Origin: Bacteroidales bacterium
Lineage (GTDB): Bacteria; Bacteroidota; Bacteroidia; Bacteroidales; JAADJA01
DNA length: 42,074 nt
Direction: 5' to 3'
Assembly (NCBI GenBank): GCA_020438105.1
Contig: JAGQVE010000035.1
Location: forward strand, 1-42,074
Shown: piece by piece, positions 7,971-16,841 of the stretch
Layout of the letters: each line of letters opens with the position of its first letter
Numbering within the stretch: position 1 is the stretch's first letter
Position numbers and translations under genes: made by a program
The notes under the pieces: model-generated
What the model was told of the DNA's origin: nothing
What the model saw: the letters and a program-made list of their open reading frames with translations, nothing else
Database searches by the model: none

Positions 7971-8633
7971 GTGGCTGATGTTATAAAAGGAGCTGCCAGC
8001 TATGTGACCGGTCGAAAAGTCCTGGAAACGATTGATAAAGTCAAATCCAAACCATCTCAAAATGGAATCATTAATTCTAACCAACTGCGGGAGATGGAAT
8101 TCCAACTACTGCCATTTTCCGGTGTCTGGGCTGATATTTTTGGCAAAGTCTCTCAACCATTTTTTACCATGGTTTTTGGAATGCCTGGTTCCGGGAAATC
8201 TACTTTCGATATCCTGTTTGCTAAATATCTGGCAACTGATTTAAATCTGAAAGTCCTTTATGTGGCCAGCGAGGAAGGATTCACCTATACCCTTCGTGAA
8301 AAGTTTGACCGGTTGAATGCCTTCAGCGAAAACATTGACATTGCTTACAAACTCCCTTCAAACTTCAAGGATTATGATTTCATATTTATTGACTCTGTCA
8401 ACGAACTGGGGATTAATCCGGAAGAAGTGGCAAAGCTGATCCTCAAAGGCCGTCAGTATCAAACGTCCTTTGTTTTTATTTACCGGGCTACAAAGGACGG
8501 CAAATACAAAGGGCTCTCAGAAAATGAACACCTGGTGGATGTTTCCATCAAAGTGGAAAATGGCCTAACTTTCAATCAAAAGAACCGTTTCGGAGGGAAG
8601 GGTAGGATGAATGTGTTTGAGTATTTTAGTTAA
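7971..8633 (+). CDS. RecA-like P-loop ATPase
   Basis: If translated alone from the GTG at 7971 this is a 220-residue protein. No ATG start and no close Shine-Dalgarno site precede it, and the same frame is open back to 7914 through the A10 run, so it may be the C-terminal half of a fusion with the upstream gene. Walker A is FGMPGSGKST (about residues 69-78), followed by VLYVASEEG, and Walker B is DFIFIDS at about residues 136-142. The order of elements is like RecA/RadA/DnaB-type ATPases that handle DNA. Its stop overlaps the stop of the convergent integrase by four bases. Confidence 0.75.
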   Translation: MADVIKGAASYVTGRKVLETIDKVKSKPSQNGIINSNQLREMEFQLLPFSGVWADIFGKVSQPFFTMVFGMPGSGKSTFDILFAKYLATDLNLKVLYVASEEGFTYTLREKFDRLNAFSENIDIAYKLPSNFKDYDFIFIDSVNELGINPEEVAKLILKGRQYQTSFVFIYRATKDGKYKGLSENEHLVDVSIKVENGLTFNQKNRFGGKGRMNVFEYFS

Positions 8634-9844
8634 GATGTAATTAATTTAGTTGCATCATCAATAACATTTGTTTCAAAACTATCCAGATATATTTGAGTCG
8701 TCTGTATATTATCGTGTCCTAGTCCTTCACTTATTACCTGAATCGGAACATTTAAAAACTTTCCAATGCTAGCCCATGAATGCCTGGCCACATAACTAGT
8801 AATATTCCCTTGGATTTTCAATTCTGATGCAATTTGACCAATATATTTATTGAAAGTCCTCAACTTATTTTGGATGTCCATTCTGATATGTTCCGGGTCA
8901 GTCCTTTCAATAATGGGGAAAATATATTCATCCTTTTTCTTTCCTTTCAAGTAATAATTCAGTATATCATGTGCTTTATCAAATAATGCTAACGAATAAA
9001 ACTTTCCAGTTTTCTTTCTTTTATATTCCAAGCGTCCATTTACCACATTAGAAGGGGTGAGGTATGCCATGTCTGAAAAATTCATCCCGATCATATAAAA
9101 AGAAAACATAAAATAATTCCGGGCGTGAAAATATTGGGATCCGGGTTTGGATTTGTATTCTTCAATCTTCTTTACATCTTCTTTAGAAATTGCTCGTTTT
9201 TGTGTTTTAGTGGACCGAATAGAGTATTGTTTAAAAGGATACCAATCTCTTTTAGCAACATTTTGATTTATGGCCCTGTTGTAGATTGCCCTAAGCGTTC
9301 TTAGGTAAACACTTAGTGAATTTAGAGAATTTCCTCCTGCCAGGTGTTCAGCTTCCAGTTTTTTTAGGAATGAATAATTGATATTTTTAAATGAAATATC
9401 TTGATCATTATTATGCTTTTTTACGAAACTCAATGTCATTTCATATACTGTGGCATTTCCTAATCTGTTTGCTTTCTTAAACTCAGCAATCAGTTTTTTG
9501 GTAAATCTTTCAAGCGTACTTATATCAGTTTTGTTTAGAAACCGATCACGTATCTCCTTAACAGAAATATAATCTGCCTCCCCAGTTTCATATAAATCAC
9601 TTATTAAAGATTTTGCTTCGAGTTTTTTTCGGGTCAGATAATCATTTATACGGTTTAGATTTTCATATCGCTTACATTTTTTATCGATTTGTTGTTCTAG
9701 TTTCAACCACTCATCCTCTGTAACGAATGTGTTAAGTGGGATGTAGGCAATTTTTCTATTGTGAATTATGCGCAGATTTAAGCTTTTAGTTTTATCTGGT
9801 CGCTCATGATGACGAAAAACAATTAAAACTGTTGTTGAACTCAT
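8630..9844 (-). CDS. Tyrosine recombinase (integrase)
   Basis: A 404-residue site-specific recombinase of the Bacteroidota type: an N-terminal arm-binding domain (about residues 1-95), a SAM-like core-binding domain (about 105-205) and a catalytic domain. Visible catalytic elements are the beta-hairpin lysine region KRKKTGKFY, box II SYVARHSWAS with its Arg and His, LGHDNIQTT, and the nucleophile Tyr in IYLDSF. The first catalytic Arg, usually in an RGM-type motif, appears replaced: the matching place reads FYMIGMNFSDM. The gene begins 181 bases from the 3' end of tRNA-Lys, so that tRNA is the likely target. It is the only leftward gene of the element in this window. Confidence 0.92.
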   Translation of the reverse strand: MSSTTVLIVFRHHERPDKTKSLNLRIIHNRKIAYIPLNTFVTEDEWLKLEQQIDKKCKRYENLNRINDYLTRKKLEAKSLISDLYETGEADYISVKEIRDRFLNKTDISTLERFTKKLIAEFKKANRLGNATVYEMTLSFVKKHNNDQDISFKNINYSFLKKLEAEHLAGGNSLNSLSVYLRTLRAIYNRAINQNVAKRDWYPFKQYSIRSTKTQKRAISKEDVKKIEEYKSKPGSQYFHARNYFMFSFYMIGMNFSDMAYLTPSNVVNGRLEYKRKKTGKFYSLALFDKAHDILNYYLKGKKKDEYIFPIIERTDPEHIRMDIQNKLRTFNKYIGQIASELKIQGNITSYVARHSWASIGKFLNVPIQVISEGLGHDNIQTTQIYLDSFETNVIDDATKLITS

Positions 9845-9877
9845 AATTTTATTTCAAAAGAAATTTTAAGCAATATT

Positions 9878-9897
9878 TGTAAACAATGTGTAAACAA
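9878..9897. repeat. Tandem TGTAAACAA direct repeats upstream of integrase
   Basis: TGTAAACAA occurs at 9878-9886 and 9889-9897, an 11-base period of about one helical turn, with a weaker relative (TGTAACAAAC) at 9971-9980. The repeats lie between the integrase start and the tRNA, where arm-type integrase or excisionase sites or an operator would be expected. The function is inferred from position only. Confidence 0.35.
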
Positions 9898-9975
9898 ACA
9901 TATCAAAAAAAACAATTATAAGCAAAATAAAACAAGAAAAAACTTTTAAGGTACAGTGGTAGGTGAGGTCTGTAA

Positions 9976-10016
9976 CAAACAAAAAACCAGCTATTTAAGT
10001 GATAAATAGCTGGTTT
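9976..10016 (-). terminator. Rho-independent terminator after tRNA-Lys
   Basis: On the minus strand, just after the tRNA, a near-perfect 14-base stem (AAACCAGCTATTTA and its complement, about 9984-9997 with 10003-10016) with a five-base loop is followed by a T-rich tail (TTTTTTGTTTG, overlapping the stem base). It would end the tRNA transcript before the integrase promoter region. Confidence 0.75.
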
Positions 10017-10025
10017 TCATTTTTG

Positions 10026-10098
10026 TGATCCCGCTGGGATTCGAACCCAGGACCCTATGCTTAAAAGGCATATGCTCTACCGGCTGAGCTACGGAATC
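10026..10098 (-). tRNA. tRNA-Lys (anticodon TTT)
   Basis: A 73-base cloverleaf on the minus strand. The acceptor stem GATTCCG pairs with CGGGATC (one G-T pair) with discriminator A. The D-arm is GCTCAGCCGGTAGAGC, the anticodon loop is CTTTTAA with anticodon TTT, and the T-arm is GTTCGAATCC-like. CCA is not encoded. The 3' end faces the integrase, so the gene is the likely attachment site. It remains intact on this side of the element. Confidence 0.95.
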
Positions 10099-10160
10099 GT
10101 TTGAATTTTGAGGGTGCAAAATTAGGCCTTTTTTTATTAAATCCAAATCGAAAATTGAAT

Positions 10161-10493
10161 TTATTTCAATTTTCCGTGGATGGCCAGCCACAGGCATTCC
10201 GGCGATTCACTTGTTTGCCTGATCCTGTGTAATTTATGAGCCGGGATAAAAATGTAGTCGCCGGCATTTAAGGTGATTATTTTTTTATTCGCAAATTCGA
10301 TTTCTGCATTACCTCTAAGCAAAACTACCCATTCGTCCTCCTGCTGATCATACCAGTTTCCGGGCTCGGAATAGGAGCGAATGCCGTTTATTTTTTCAAT
10401 TTTTATAAAATCGCTTTTGAAGAGGGAAGTGAAAACCTCTGTTTCATCTGTATGGAGGACTTCCTCAAATATGTTCCCGGATATTGACTCCAT
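10161..10493 (-). CDS. Cupin-domain protein
   Basis: A 110-residue single-domain cupin. The two conserved cupin motifs are recognisable around DEWVVLLRGNAEIEF and NAGDYIFIPAHKLHRI (Asp and His positions typical of a small beta-barrel metal-binding site). The substrate is unknown. The gene starts one base after the stop of the Sua5/YciO-type gene and reads the same way, so the two are probably co-transcribed. It is the first chromosomal gene beyond the tRNA. Confidence 0.75.
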   Translation of the reverse strand: MESISGNIFEEVLHTDETEVFTSLFKSDFIKIEKINGIRSYSEPGNWYDQQEDEWVVLLRGNAEIEFANKKIITLNAGDYIFIPAHKLHRIRQTSESPECLWLAIHGKLK

Positions 10494-10494
10494 A

Positions 10495-11103
10495 TTACAG
10501 TAAACCTTTTCCCTGCCTGATCAATTCAATTTCTTCACCGGTACAATCAATGATCGTGGAAGGTTCATTGTCGCCATAACCTCCATCAATTACAATATCC
10601 ACCAGGTTCTCAAATTTTTCATGGATCAATTCCGGATCGGTTGAATATTCAATAATTTCATCTTCATCACGTATGGAAGTTGACATTACAGGATTACCCA
10701 GTTGCCTGATAATCTCCGTAATAATCTTATTATCGGGTACCCTGATACCAACCGTTCTTTTTTTCCGGTGCAGGATTTTTGGAACATTGTTATTCGCTTC
10801 CAGGATATAGGTGAAGGGGCCCGGAAGGGTGCGTTTCATCAGTTTAAAAATGTCGTTGTTGAGCGGCTTGGTGAAATCTGACAAATGACTCAGGTCATGA
10901 CAAAGAAAAGAAAAATTAGCTTTTTCAGGTTTTACACCTTTAATCCTGGCAACTCGGTCGATAGCTTTTGACTTAAAAATATCGCAACCCATGGCATAAA
11001 TAGTATCGGTGGGGAAAATGATAACTCCTCCATCATTCAGGCATTCAATTACCATGTTCAACTGCCTGTCGGCCGGATTATCCGGGTGAATTCGAATAAG
11101 CAT
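10495..11103 (-). CDS. Sua5/YciO/YrdC-family protein (threonylcarbamoyl-AMP synthase-like)
   Basis: A 202-residue protein of the YrdC fold: FPTDTIYAMGCD near the N-terminus, a KGVKPEKANFSFL stretch, LPGPFTYIL in the middle and VGIRVPDN are the family signatures. Members make threonylcarbamoyl-AMP from threonine, bicarbonate and ATP for the t6A37 base of tRNA. The sequence looks closer to the YciO branch, whose role is less certain, so the exact activity is left open. Overlap with genes on the other strand is absent and it is followed directly by the cupin gene. Confidence 0.8.
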   Translation of the reverse strand: MLIRIHPDNPADRQLNMVIECLNDGGVIIFPTDTIYAMGCDIFKSKAIDRVARIKGVKPEKANFSFLCHDLSHLSDFTKPLNNDIFKLMKRTLPGPFTYILEANNNVPKILHRKKRTVGIRVPDNKIITEIIRQLGNPVMSTSIRDEDEIIEYSTDPELIHEKFENLVDIVIDGGYGDNEPSTIIDCTGEEIELIRQGKGLL

Positions 11104-11187
11104 ATATTCTAATTTTGGGCAAAGATATCAATGCCAATTGATAAACTAACTCTTTTTATTAGGATTTGTTTCGCCTGATTTTAAGGA

Positions 11188-12099
11188 TTATATCTCTAAA
11201 GCCCCAATCAACTCATTCACATCTTTTACCCCGTGACGTTCACAATATTCATCAATTCCTGTGATTATCTTTTCAGAAATTTTGGGATCGATAAAATTAG
11301 CTGTCCCTACTTGAATAGCAGCAGCACCGGCAAGCAAAAATTCAATGGCATCCGTTGCATTCATGATTCCCCCGATTCCGAAAATCGGAATTTTGACTGC
11401 TTTAGCACATTGCCAAACCATCCGTAATGCCACCGGTTTTATAGCCGGCCCTGACAAACCACCCGTGATGGTGGAAAGGATCGGTTTCCGTTTTTCAGCG
11501 TCGATGGCCATGCCCACCAGGGTGTTGATCAGTGAAATGGAATCTGCACCTGCACCTTCCACCGCCTGCGCGAATTCGGCAATGTGGGTCACATTGGGAG
11601 ATAATTTTACAATAAGTGTTTTCTTATAAACCTTCCTGACGGCTTCTGTTACAGCTATGGCCGAGGGACAGCTTGTCCCAAACAACATGCCGCCTGCTTT
11701 TACATTCGGACAGGAGATATTCAGTTCGATGGCAGTTACCCGGTCGAGTGCATTGAGCCTTTCAGTAAGTTCAACGTATTCCTCAATGGTGCCACCATTC
11801 ACATTGGCAATGATATGCGTATCGTAATCCTTGATATTAGGATAAATATGATCCTCAAAATAATCGATCCCTTTGTTTTGCAAACCAACTGCATTGAGCA
11901 TACCGGAGGCTGTCTCAGCCATTCTCGGGTAATCATTACCTTCGCGGTTTTTCAGGGTTAAGCCCTTTACAAACATACCACCCAACTTATTGAGATCAAC
12001 AAATTGCGCCATTTCCTCACCAAACCCAAAAGTTCCGGAAGCTACCGTTACCGGATTTTTTAGTTCAAGATCGTGTATTTTAACCCCTAGTTGTGCCAT
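11188..12099 (-). CDS. pyrD: Dihydroorotate dehydrogenase, class 1B catalytic subunit
   Basis: A 303-residue FMN-binding TIM barrel that oxidises dihydroorotate to orotate in pyrimidine synthesis. The class 1B mark is Cys130 in [13 protein letters not shown], the active-site base; class 2 enzymes have Ser. FMN-phosphate binding regions are [11 protein letters not shown] and QVGTANF near the C-terminus. The start overlaps the end of pyrK by 13 bases, and class 1B enzymes need PyrK to pass electrons to NAD, which matches this arrangement. Confidence 0.95.
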   Translation of the reverse strand: MAQLGVKIHDLELKNPVTVASGTFGFGEEMAQFVDLNKLGGMFVKGLTLKNREGNDYPRMAETASGMLNAVGLQNKGIDYFEDHIYPNIKDYDTHIIANVNGGTIEEYVELTERLNALDRVTAIELNISCPNVKAGGMLFGTSCPSAIAVTEAVRKVYKKTLIVKLSPNVTHIAEFAQAVEGAGADSISLINTLVGMAIDAEKRKPILSTITGGLSGPAIKPVALRMVWQCAKAVKIPIFGIGGIMNATDAIEFLLAGAAAIQVGTANFIDPKISEKIITGIDEYCERHGVKDVNELIGALEI

Positions 12100-12875
12100 T
12101 TCAGGTAATTTACATTAAACACCGGACCTTCCAAACAAACACGCTTATTTCCTTCATGTGTAGGTGTAACGCAGCAGAGGCATATTCCAAAGCCACAGGC
12201 CATCATATTTTCAAGGCTGGCTTCACAAGGGATTCCAGCATTGGTAGCGAGGTCGCCAACAGCTTTCATCATCGGGTCGGGTCCGCAGGTGTATACTTTA
12301 TCAAAAGTGAAATTATTCGGTTTAAAAACAGAATGGTGCGTTACCATCCCTTTTTCACCCATTGAGCCGTCTTCCGTGGTTGATAGAACTTTTCCGAACG
12401 CTTCAAGCTCTTTCGTAAGTAATACATCGGCTTTGCTTCTGCCTCCAATGAGGAAAGTAGCTTCAATATTATTTTGCCTAAAAGCCTTTCCCAGCAGGAT
12501 AAATGGTGCAATCCCGGAGCCGCCTCCTACAACCAGCACTTTGCTGTTCGGTTCAGCAATTTTGTAAGCATTACCAAGCGGATAAATAAGGTTGGTTTTA
12601 TCACCTACTTTCAAAGCTGCCAGCTTTTTGGTTCCTTTTCCAATCACCTTAATGTAGAAACTAACAAGGCGTTTTTCGTAATCCACATCAAGGAAAGAGA
12701 AAGGACGGCGGAGGAATACATCAGGAGCATCAGGCACCTGAATTTCTGCAAAATTGCCCGGTTTTATTTCAGGCAGGTCTACCGGAGCCTGAAAAGTAAT
12801 GAAGTAGTTTCCCGGAGAAGGGTTCTCTACCCTGGTTACGATGTGCTCCTCAACTATTTTATTTGACTTGATCAT
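12087..12875 (-). CDS. pyrK: Dihydroorotate dehydrogenase electron transfer subunit
   Basis: A 262-residue flavoprotein of the ferredoxin-reductase type that carries FAD and a 2Fe-2S cluster and links PyrD to NAD. Visible parts are RRPFSF (FAD binding), [11 protein letters not shown] (nucleotide binding) and a C-terminal cysteine group in [13 protein letters not shown] followed by VCLEGPVF. The ATG at 12875 is chosen over the one at 12890 because the latter lies inside the terminator hairpin of the upstream gene. Confidence 0.93.
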   Translation of the reverse strand: MIKSNKIVEEHIVTRVENPSPGNYFITFQAPVDLPEIKPGNFAEIQVPDAPDVFLRRPFSFLDVDYEKRLVSFYIKVIGKGTKKLAALKVGDKTNLIYPLGNAYKIAEPNSKVLVVGGGSGIAPFILLGKAFRQNNIEATFLIGGRSKADVLLTKELEAFGKVLSTTEDGSMGEKGMVTHHSVFKPNNFTFDKVYTCGPDPMMKAVGDLATNAGIPCEASLENMMACGFGICLCCVTPTHEGNKRVCLEGPVFNVNYLKWHN

Positions 12876-12899
12876 AAAAAAATGCCCCATTCAAGGGGC
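12876..12899 (-). terminator. Rho-independent terminator touching the pyrK start
   Basis: On the minus strand GCCCC-TTGAAT-GGGGC is followed by seven T's and then directly by the pyrK ATG. It ends the DUF5606 gene transcript (stop at 12907). A pyrK-pyrD promoter would have to lie inside or before it, or the operon depends on read-through. Confidence 0.7.
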
Positions 12900-12906
12900 T
12901 AATTAA

Positions 12907-13380
12907 TTATTTGGTCTCTTGTGTTGTTTTTTCATCCGATTTACCCGCATCTTTTTCTTCTGTAGTCCCATCTTCCTTTTTCTCTGATTCATCTTCATCA
13001 AAGTTCAGCATCTCTTTTTCCACCAGCAGATTATACCAGTTCACCACCTTTTTGATATCAGAAACATAAACATTTTCTTTGTCATAATTTGGAACGGCTT
13101 TCTCGAAAAAGGCTTTCAATTCTTCGTTCCCTGACTTATGTGAAAGAGCCGCTTTTCCTTCCTGTTTTTCAAAAATCGCTTTTAAAACATCCTTAAGAGG
13201 CATATCCTCATCGTCGGTATAAATGCTTATTTCTTCCAGTGTACTAATGCGCTCATGGCTGAATGCTGTCAACTTTTTCCCATCCAGCAGCGATTCAACA
13301 ACCAAACCATTTTTAGTTTGTGTCAACATTTTAAATAATCCGGGTTTACCTGAAATCGCTAAAATCTTACTTAAATCCAT
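12907..13380 (-). CDS. DUF5606 domain protein
   Basis: A 157-residue Bacteroidota-specific protein. The N-terminus (LSKILAISGKPGLFKML) and the following short beta-rich region are the DUF5606 signature. A helical region and an acidic, Glu/Lys/Thr-rich tail of about 30 residues follow. There is no signal peptide or membrane segment, so it is cytosolic. The function is unknown. It appears to be a single-gene unit with its own terminator. Confidence 0.8.
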   Translation of the reverse strand: MDLSKILAISGKPGLFKMLTQTKNGLVVESLLDGKKLTAFSHERISTLEEISIYTDDEDMPLKDVLKAIFEKQEGKAALSHKSGNEELKAFFEKAVPNYDKENVYVSDIKKVVNWYNLLVEKEMLNFDEDESEKKEDGTTEEKDAGKSDEKTTQETK

Positions 13381-13503
13381 ACTGTGAAATTTGTGGCAAA
13401 AATAAAGTATTTTGAATGTTTTAACGAAAGTAAGAGGTGGAAAATTACGTGTTTTTTAAACCATGCTATTAACAGAGATGCCGGAAGCTTAATCTGGAAG
13501 GCG

Positions 13504-15342
13504 TCAGGATTTAAATGTTTGCAATTCGTAAAGCTTTTTATAAACGCCCTCTTGTTTCAATAATTCCTGGTGCGTGCCTCGCTCAACGATCTCCCCTTTT
13601 TGCAACACCACGATCTCATCTGCATGAATGATGGTGGAGAGCCGGTGTGCAATAGCTATGGTAGTCCGGTTCGACATCACCTTTGCCAATGCATCCTGAA
13701 CAAGCCTTTCCGATTCAGTATCCAGGGCTGAAGTAGCCTCATCCAGGATCAGGATGGGAGGATTTCTGAGCACGGCGCGTGCAATGCTGATGCGCTGTTT
13801 TTGACCGCCGGAGAGTTTGGTTCCCCGATCGCCGATATTGGTATGATAGCCTTCATCCATTTGAGAAATAAACTCGTGGGCATTGGCAATTTTTGCTGCA
13901 TTGATCACTTCCTCTTCAGTGAACCCCTCCTTGCCAAAAGCAATATTGTTATAAACCGTATCATTAAAAAGGATCGCTTCCTGGGTAACAATTCCCATCA
14001 GGCCCCGAACGGAATTGATATTGTAATCTCTGAGATCAACGCCATCAATCAGGATTTCGCCTTTAGATGTGTCATAAAACCGGGGAAGCAAGTCGGCAAA
14101 TGTTGATTTTCCACCTCCTGACGGGCCCACCAGTGCTATCAATTTACCCTTGCCAATTTTGATATTGATATTTTTCAGAACTTCCTCAGACTCATATTTA
14201 AAGGAAACATTGCGATATTCGATGTCATTTTCAAATTTTTGTATGGCAATTGCGTCATCCTTTTCAACGATTACCTCCTCGGCATCCAGAATTTCAAATA
14301 TCCTGTCGGCAGAAGCCATTCCTCGGATCACATTATAAAATGCAGTTGTGAGGTTTTTAGCTGGCTGAATAATCTGCGAGAAAATTACAATGTAGGTGAT
14401 GAACTTGGTGGCATTCATACTTGAATCACCCGATAAAATCAACCTGCCCCCAAACCAGATAATTACAAGCACTACCGTCGTGGAAAGGAATTCGCTTATT
14501 GGGCTGGCCGAATCGCGGCGGACGTAAATACCCATCAATGTTTTGGAATACGACTTGTTTAAATCCAGAAATTTACGGTTGGTAAAGTTGATAGCTGTAA
14601 ATCCTTTTATTATTCTCAGACCTGAAATGGTTTCCTCTATTACAGCCAATAATCCTCCCAGTTTGGCCTGCCCGATTTTTGATTCCTTGCGGAGCCTTCT
14701 CCCGATTCCACCAATGATAAGCCCTGCAACGGGCAAGGAAATGAGCACTACCAGGGTTAATTGTGAGTTAATTAAAAACAACGAGGTAAGATAAATTGCC
14801 ACCATAAAAGGATCACGAAAGATCATTTCCAGGTAATTCATGATGGAAAATTCAATCTCCTGCACATCGGAGGTGAGCCTGGCGATGATGTCTCCTTTTT
14901 TTTGTTTTGAATAAAAGGAAATAGGAAGAATAAGTATTTTTTTATAAATATTGTTCCTGATATCTTTTACCGCTCCTATTCTAACAATTGCTAAAAAGAA
15001 AAGTGCTGAAAAACGAAACAGGTTTCTCAGGAAAAACAACGCGAAAAAAACAACACATATATAAATTAGTGCCTGGATGTGACCATTTTGCTCAATAATG
15101 ATCCCAAGTTCATAGTTTAGATATTTTTCCAGCGAATCAACCAGGTTTTCAGGATTAAAAACCAGATCGGGCTTTACTGTTTCGGCTTCAACCAAACCAA
15201 ATAAAAGGTTCAGCACCGGGATGATCATAAAAAAACTAACCAGGCTAAAAACAATAAGTAGTAAGTTGCTGATTACATTTAGTGTAGCTGAAAGCCAGTA
15301 AGGTTTTATGTAGGATATTACCCGGAGTAGCTTCTTAAACAT
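13504..15342 (-). CDS. MsbA-like ABC exporter (fused membrane and ATPase domains)
   Basis: A 612-residue half-transporter that would work as a homodimer in the inner membrane. About six membrane segments fill residues 1-330. The ATPase domain has Walker A GPSGGGKST at 406-414, signature LSGGQ at 510-514, and Walker B ILILDEAT shortly after, followed by the switch His (IAHRLS). MsbA-type exporters flip lipids or export drugs; the substrate cannot be read from the sequence. It lies 15 bases downstream of purB on the same strand, so the two may share a transcript. Confidence 0.88.
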   Translation of the reverse strand: MFKKLLRVISYIKPYWLSATLNVISNLLLIVFSLVSFFMIIPVLNLLFGLVEAETVKPDLVFNPENLVDSLEKYLNYELGIIIEQNGHIQALIYICVVFFALFFLRNLFRFSALFFLAIVRIGAVKDIRNNIYKKILILPISFYSKQKKGDIIARLTSDVQEIEFSIMNYLEMIFRDPFMVAIYLTSLFLINSQLTLVVLISLPVAGLIIGGIGRRLRKESKIGQAKLGGLLAVIEETISGLRIIKGFTAINFTNRKFLDLNKSYSKTLMGIYVRRDSASPISEFLSTTVVLVIIWFGGRLILSGDSSMNATKFITYIVIFSQIIQPAKNLTTAFYNVIRGMASADRIFEILDAEEVIVEKDDAIAIQKFENDIEYRNVSFKYESEEVLKNINIKIGKGKLIALVGPSGGGKSTFADLLPRFYDTSKGEILIDGVDLRDYNINSVRGLMGIVTQEAILFNDTVYNNIAFGKEGFTEEEVINAAKIANAHEFISQMDEGYHTNIGDRGTKLSGGQKQRISIARAVLRNPPILILDEATSALDTESERLVQDALAKVMSNRTTIAIAHRLSTIIHADEIVVLQKGEIVERGTHQELLKQEGVYKKLYELQTFKS

Positions 15343-15357
15343 AAGGTTCTGTTATGG

Positions 15358-16704
15358 CTAAATATTTTTGCCGGTATAGTTAAAAGGAGTGATGGCCAAA
15401 ATTTCTTCCTTGGTCTCTGATGAAATTTTCAATTTTTTTACAAATGCCTTTATGGCTTTTTCATCAATCACCTCGTTAGTTCTTGTAAGCTCTTTCAGCT
15501 TTTCATAAGGTTTCGGGAATCCATCACGACGCAGGATGGTTTGAATAGCTTCTGAAACTACAGCCCAGTTGGCAGTTAGGCCTTCATTGATTTTAGCTTC
15601 ATTCAACAGCAGTTTGTCAAGTCCTTTTAACAACATTTTGTAAGCCAAAAGTGAGTGGGCAAAAGGTACGCCTATGTTACGGGTTACCGTTGAATCGGTT
15701 AAATCACGTTGCAAACGTGAAACCGGTAATTTTGAAGAAAGATACTCAAGGATAGCGTTTGCATACCCAAGATTTCCTTCAGAGTTTTCAAAATCAATGG
15801 GGTTAACCTTATGTGGCATAGTGGATGAACCGGTTTCGGTAGCTTTGATCTTTTGTTTAAAATATTCCATCGAAATATAGGTCCAGATATCCCGGTCCAG
15901 ATCCAATAAAATTGTATTGATCCTTTTAAGGTTATCGAAAAATGAGGCCATGATATCATAGTTCTCAATCTGGGTTGTTGTTTTTTGCCGCAACAAGCCG
16001 AATTTTTTGAGAAAATCATTTCCGAACTCATGCCAGTTAATATTGGGATATGCGGCATAGTGAGCATTAAAGTTACCAGTGGCACCCCCAAATTTTCCGG
16101 TGAATGGAATCGATTTTAATGTTTTAATTTGGTAACGAAGCCTTTCGGCAAATACACCTATCTCTTTACCAAGTTTGGTAGGGGAGGCCGGTTGCCCGTG
16201 AGTATGGGCAAGCATACTTATGTTTTTCCAGTCTTTTGATAGTTTGGTCAGTTTGTTTAAAACCTTATCAAGTTGTGGAAACAAGGATTCCTCACAAGCC
16301 AAACGCATGGCATAGGGTTGTGCGGTGTTAGTTACATCTTGTGATGTTAGCCCAAAATGGATAAACTCTTTGTATTTGCCCAATCCAAGCCGGTCGAATT
16401 GTTTTTTTAAATAATACTCAACCGCTTTAACATCATGGTTGGTGGTTTTTTCAATATTCTTAACTTCCTCAGCGTCTTTAAACCCAAAATCACGGCATAG
16501 CCCGTGTAGATCCTCAAATTTCGATTTGTCAAAATCTTTTAATTGCGGAAGACCCAGTTCTACCAAAGAAATAAAGTATTCAACTTCCACATATAACCGA
16601 TAATTGATAAGTGCGCCTTCAGAAAAATAAAAGGAAAGACCTTCCACCATTTTACGGTAGCGGCCATCGACCGGAGAAATTGCATTGACGTTTGAAAGTT
16701 CCAT
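15358..16704 (-). CDS. purB: Adenylosuccinate lyase
   Basis: A 448-residue fumarase/aspartase-superfamily enzyme that removes fumarate from SAICAR and from adenylosuccinate in purine synthesis. The superfamily signature SSTMPHKVNP is at residues 293-302. THGQPASPTKLGKE (the catalytic His region) and TSQDVTNTAQ are also visible. Length and motifs fit the E. coli PurB branch. No defects seen. Confidence 0.95.
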   Translation of the reverse strand: MELSNVNAISPVDGRYRKMVEGLSFYFSEGALINYRLYVEVEYFISLVELGLPQLKDFDKSKFEDLHGLCRDFGFKDAEEVKNIEKTTNHDVKAVEYYLKKQFDRLGLGKYKEFIHFGLTSQDVTNTAQPYAMRLACEESLFPQLDKVLNKLTKLSKDWKNISMLAHTHGQPASPTKLGKEIGVFAERLRYQIKTLKSIPFTGKFGGATGNFNAHYAAYPNINWHEFGNDFLKKFGLLRQKTTTQIENYDIMASFFDNLKRINTILLDLDRDIWTYISMEYFKQKIKATETGSSTMPHKVNPIDFENSEGNLGYANAILEYLSSKLPVSRLQRDLTDSTVTRNIGVPFAHSLLAYKMLLKGLDKLLLNEAKINEGLTANWAVVSEAIQTILRRDGFPKPYEKLKELTRTNEVIDEKAIKAFVKKLKISSETKEEILAITPFNYTGKNI

Positions 16705-16841
16705 TTTCGTAGGATTTGATCAACCAAAATTAGAAAATAATCGATACTTGCAAGGTTTTAACGTTAAAAGATTACCTTAAATTTTGGCGGCTTCGGCTTC
16801 CCCTATCGGAAAGCAAAGCTAATTGTGCCATTCACGGGGTA

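Larger units (their letters stand above)
1..10026. mobile_element. Right-hand part of an integrated phage-like element at tRNA-Lys
   Basis: The stretch is a compact rightward gene string (lysis proteins, DNA methyltransferase, SNF2 helicase, P-loop ATPase) closed by a convergent tyrosine recombinase whose start faces the 3' end of a tRNA-Lys gene. Integration into a tRNA 3' end beside the integrase is the standard layout for temperate phages and other integrative elements. The lysis genes favour a prophage or phage-derived element over a conjugative one. The left attachment site, and any capsid, tail or terminase genes, are outside the window, so completeness cannot be judged. To the right of the tRNA the genes are ordinary housekeeping genes, which supports the boundary. 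Confidence 0.75.
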
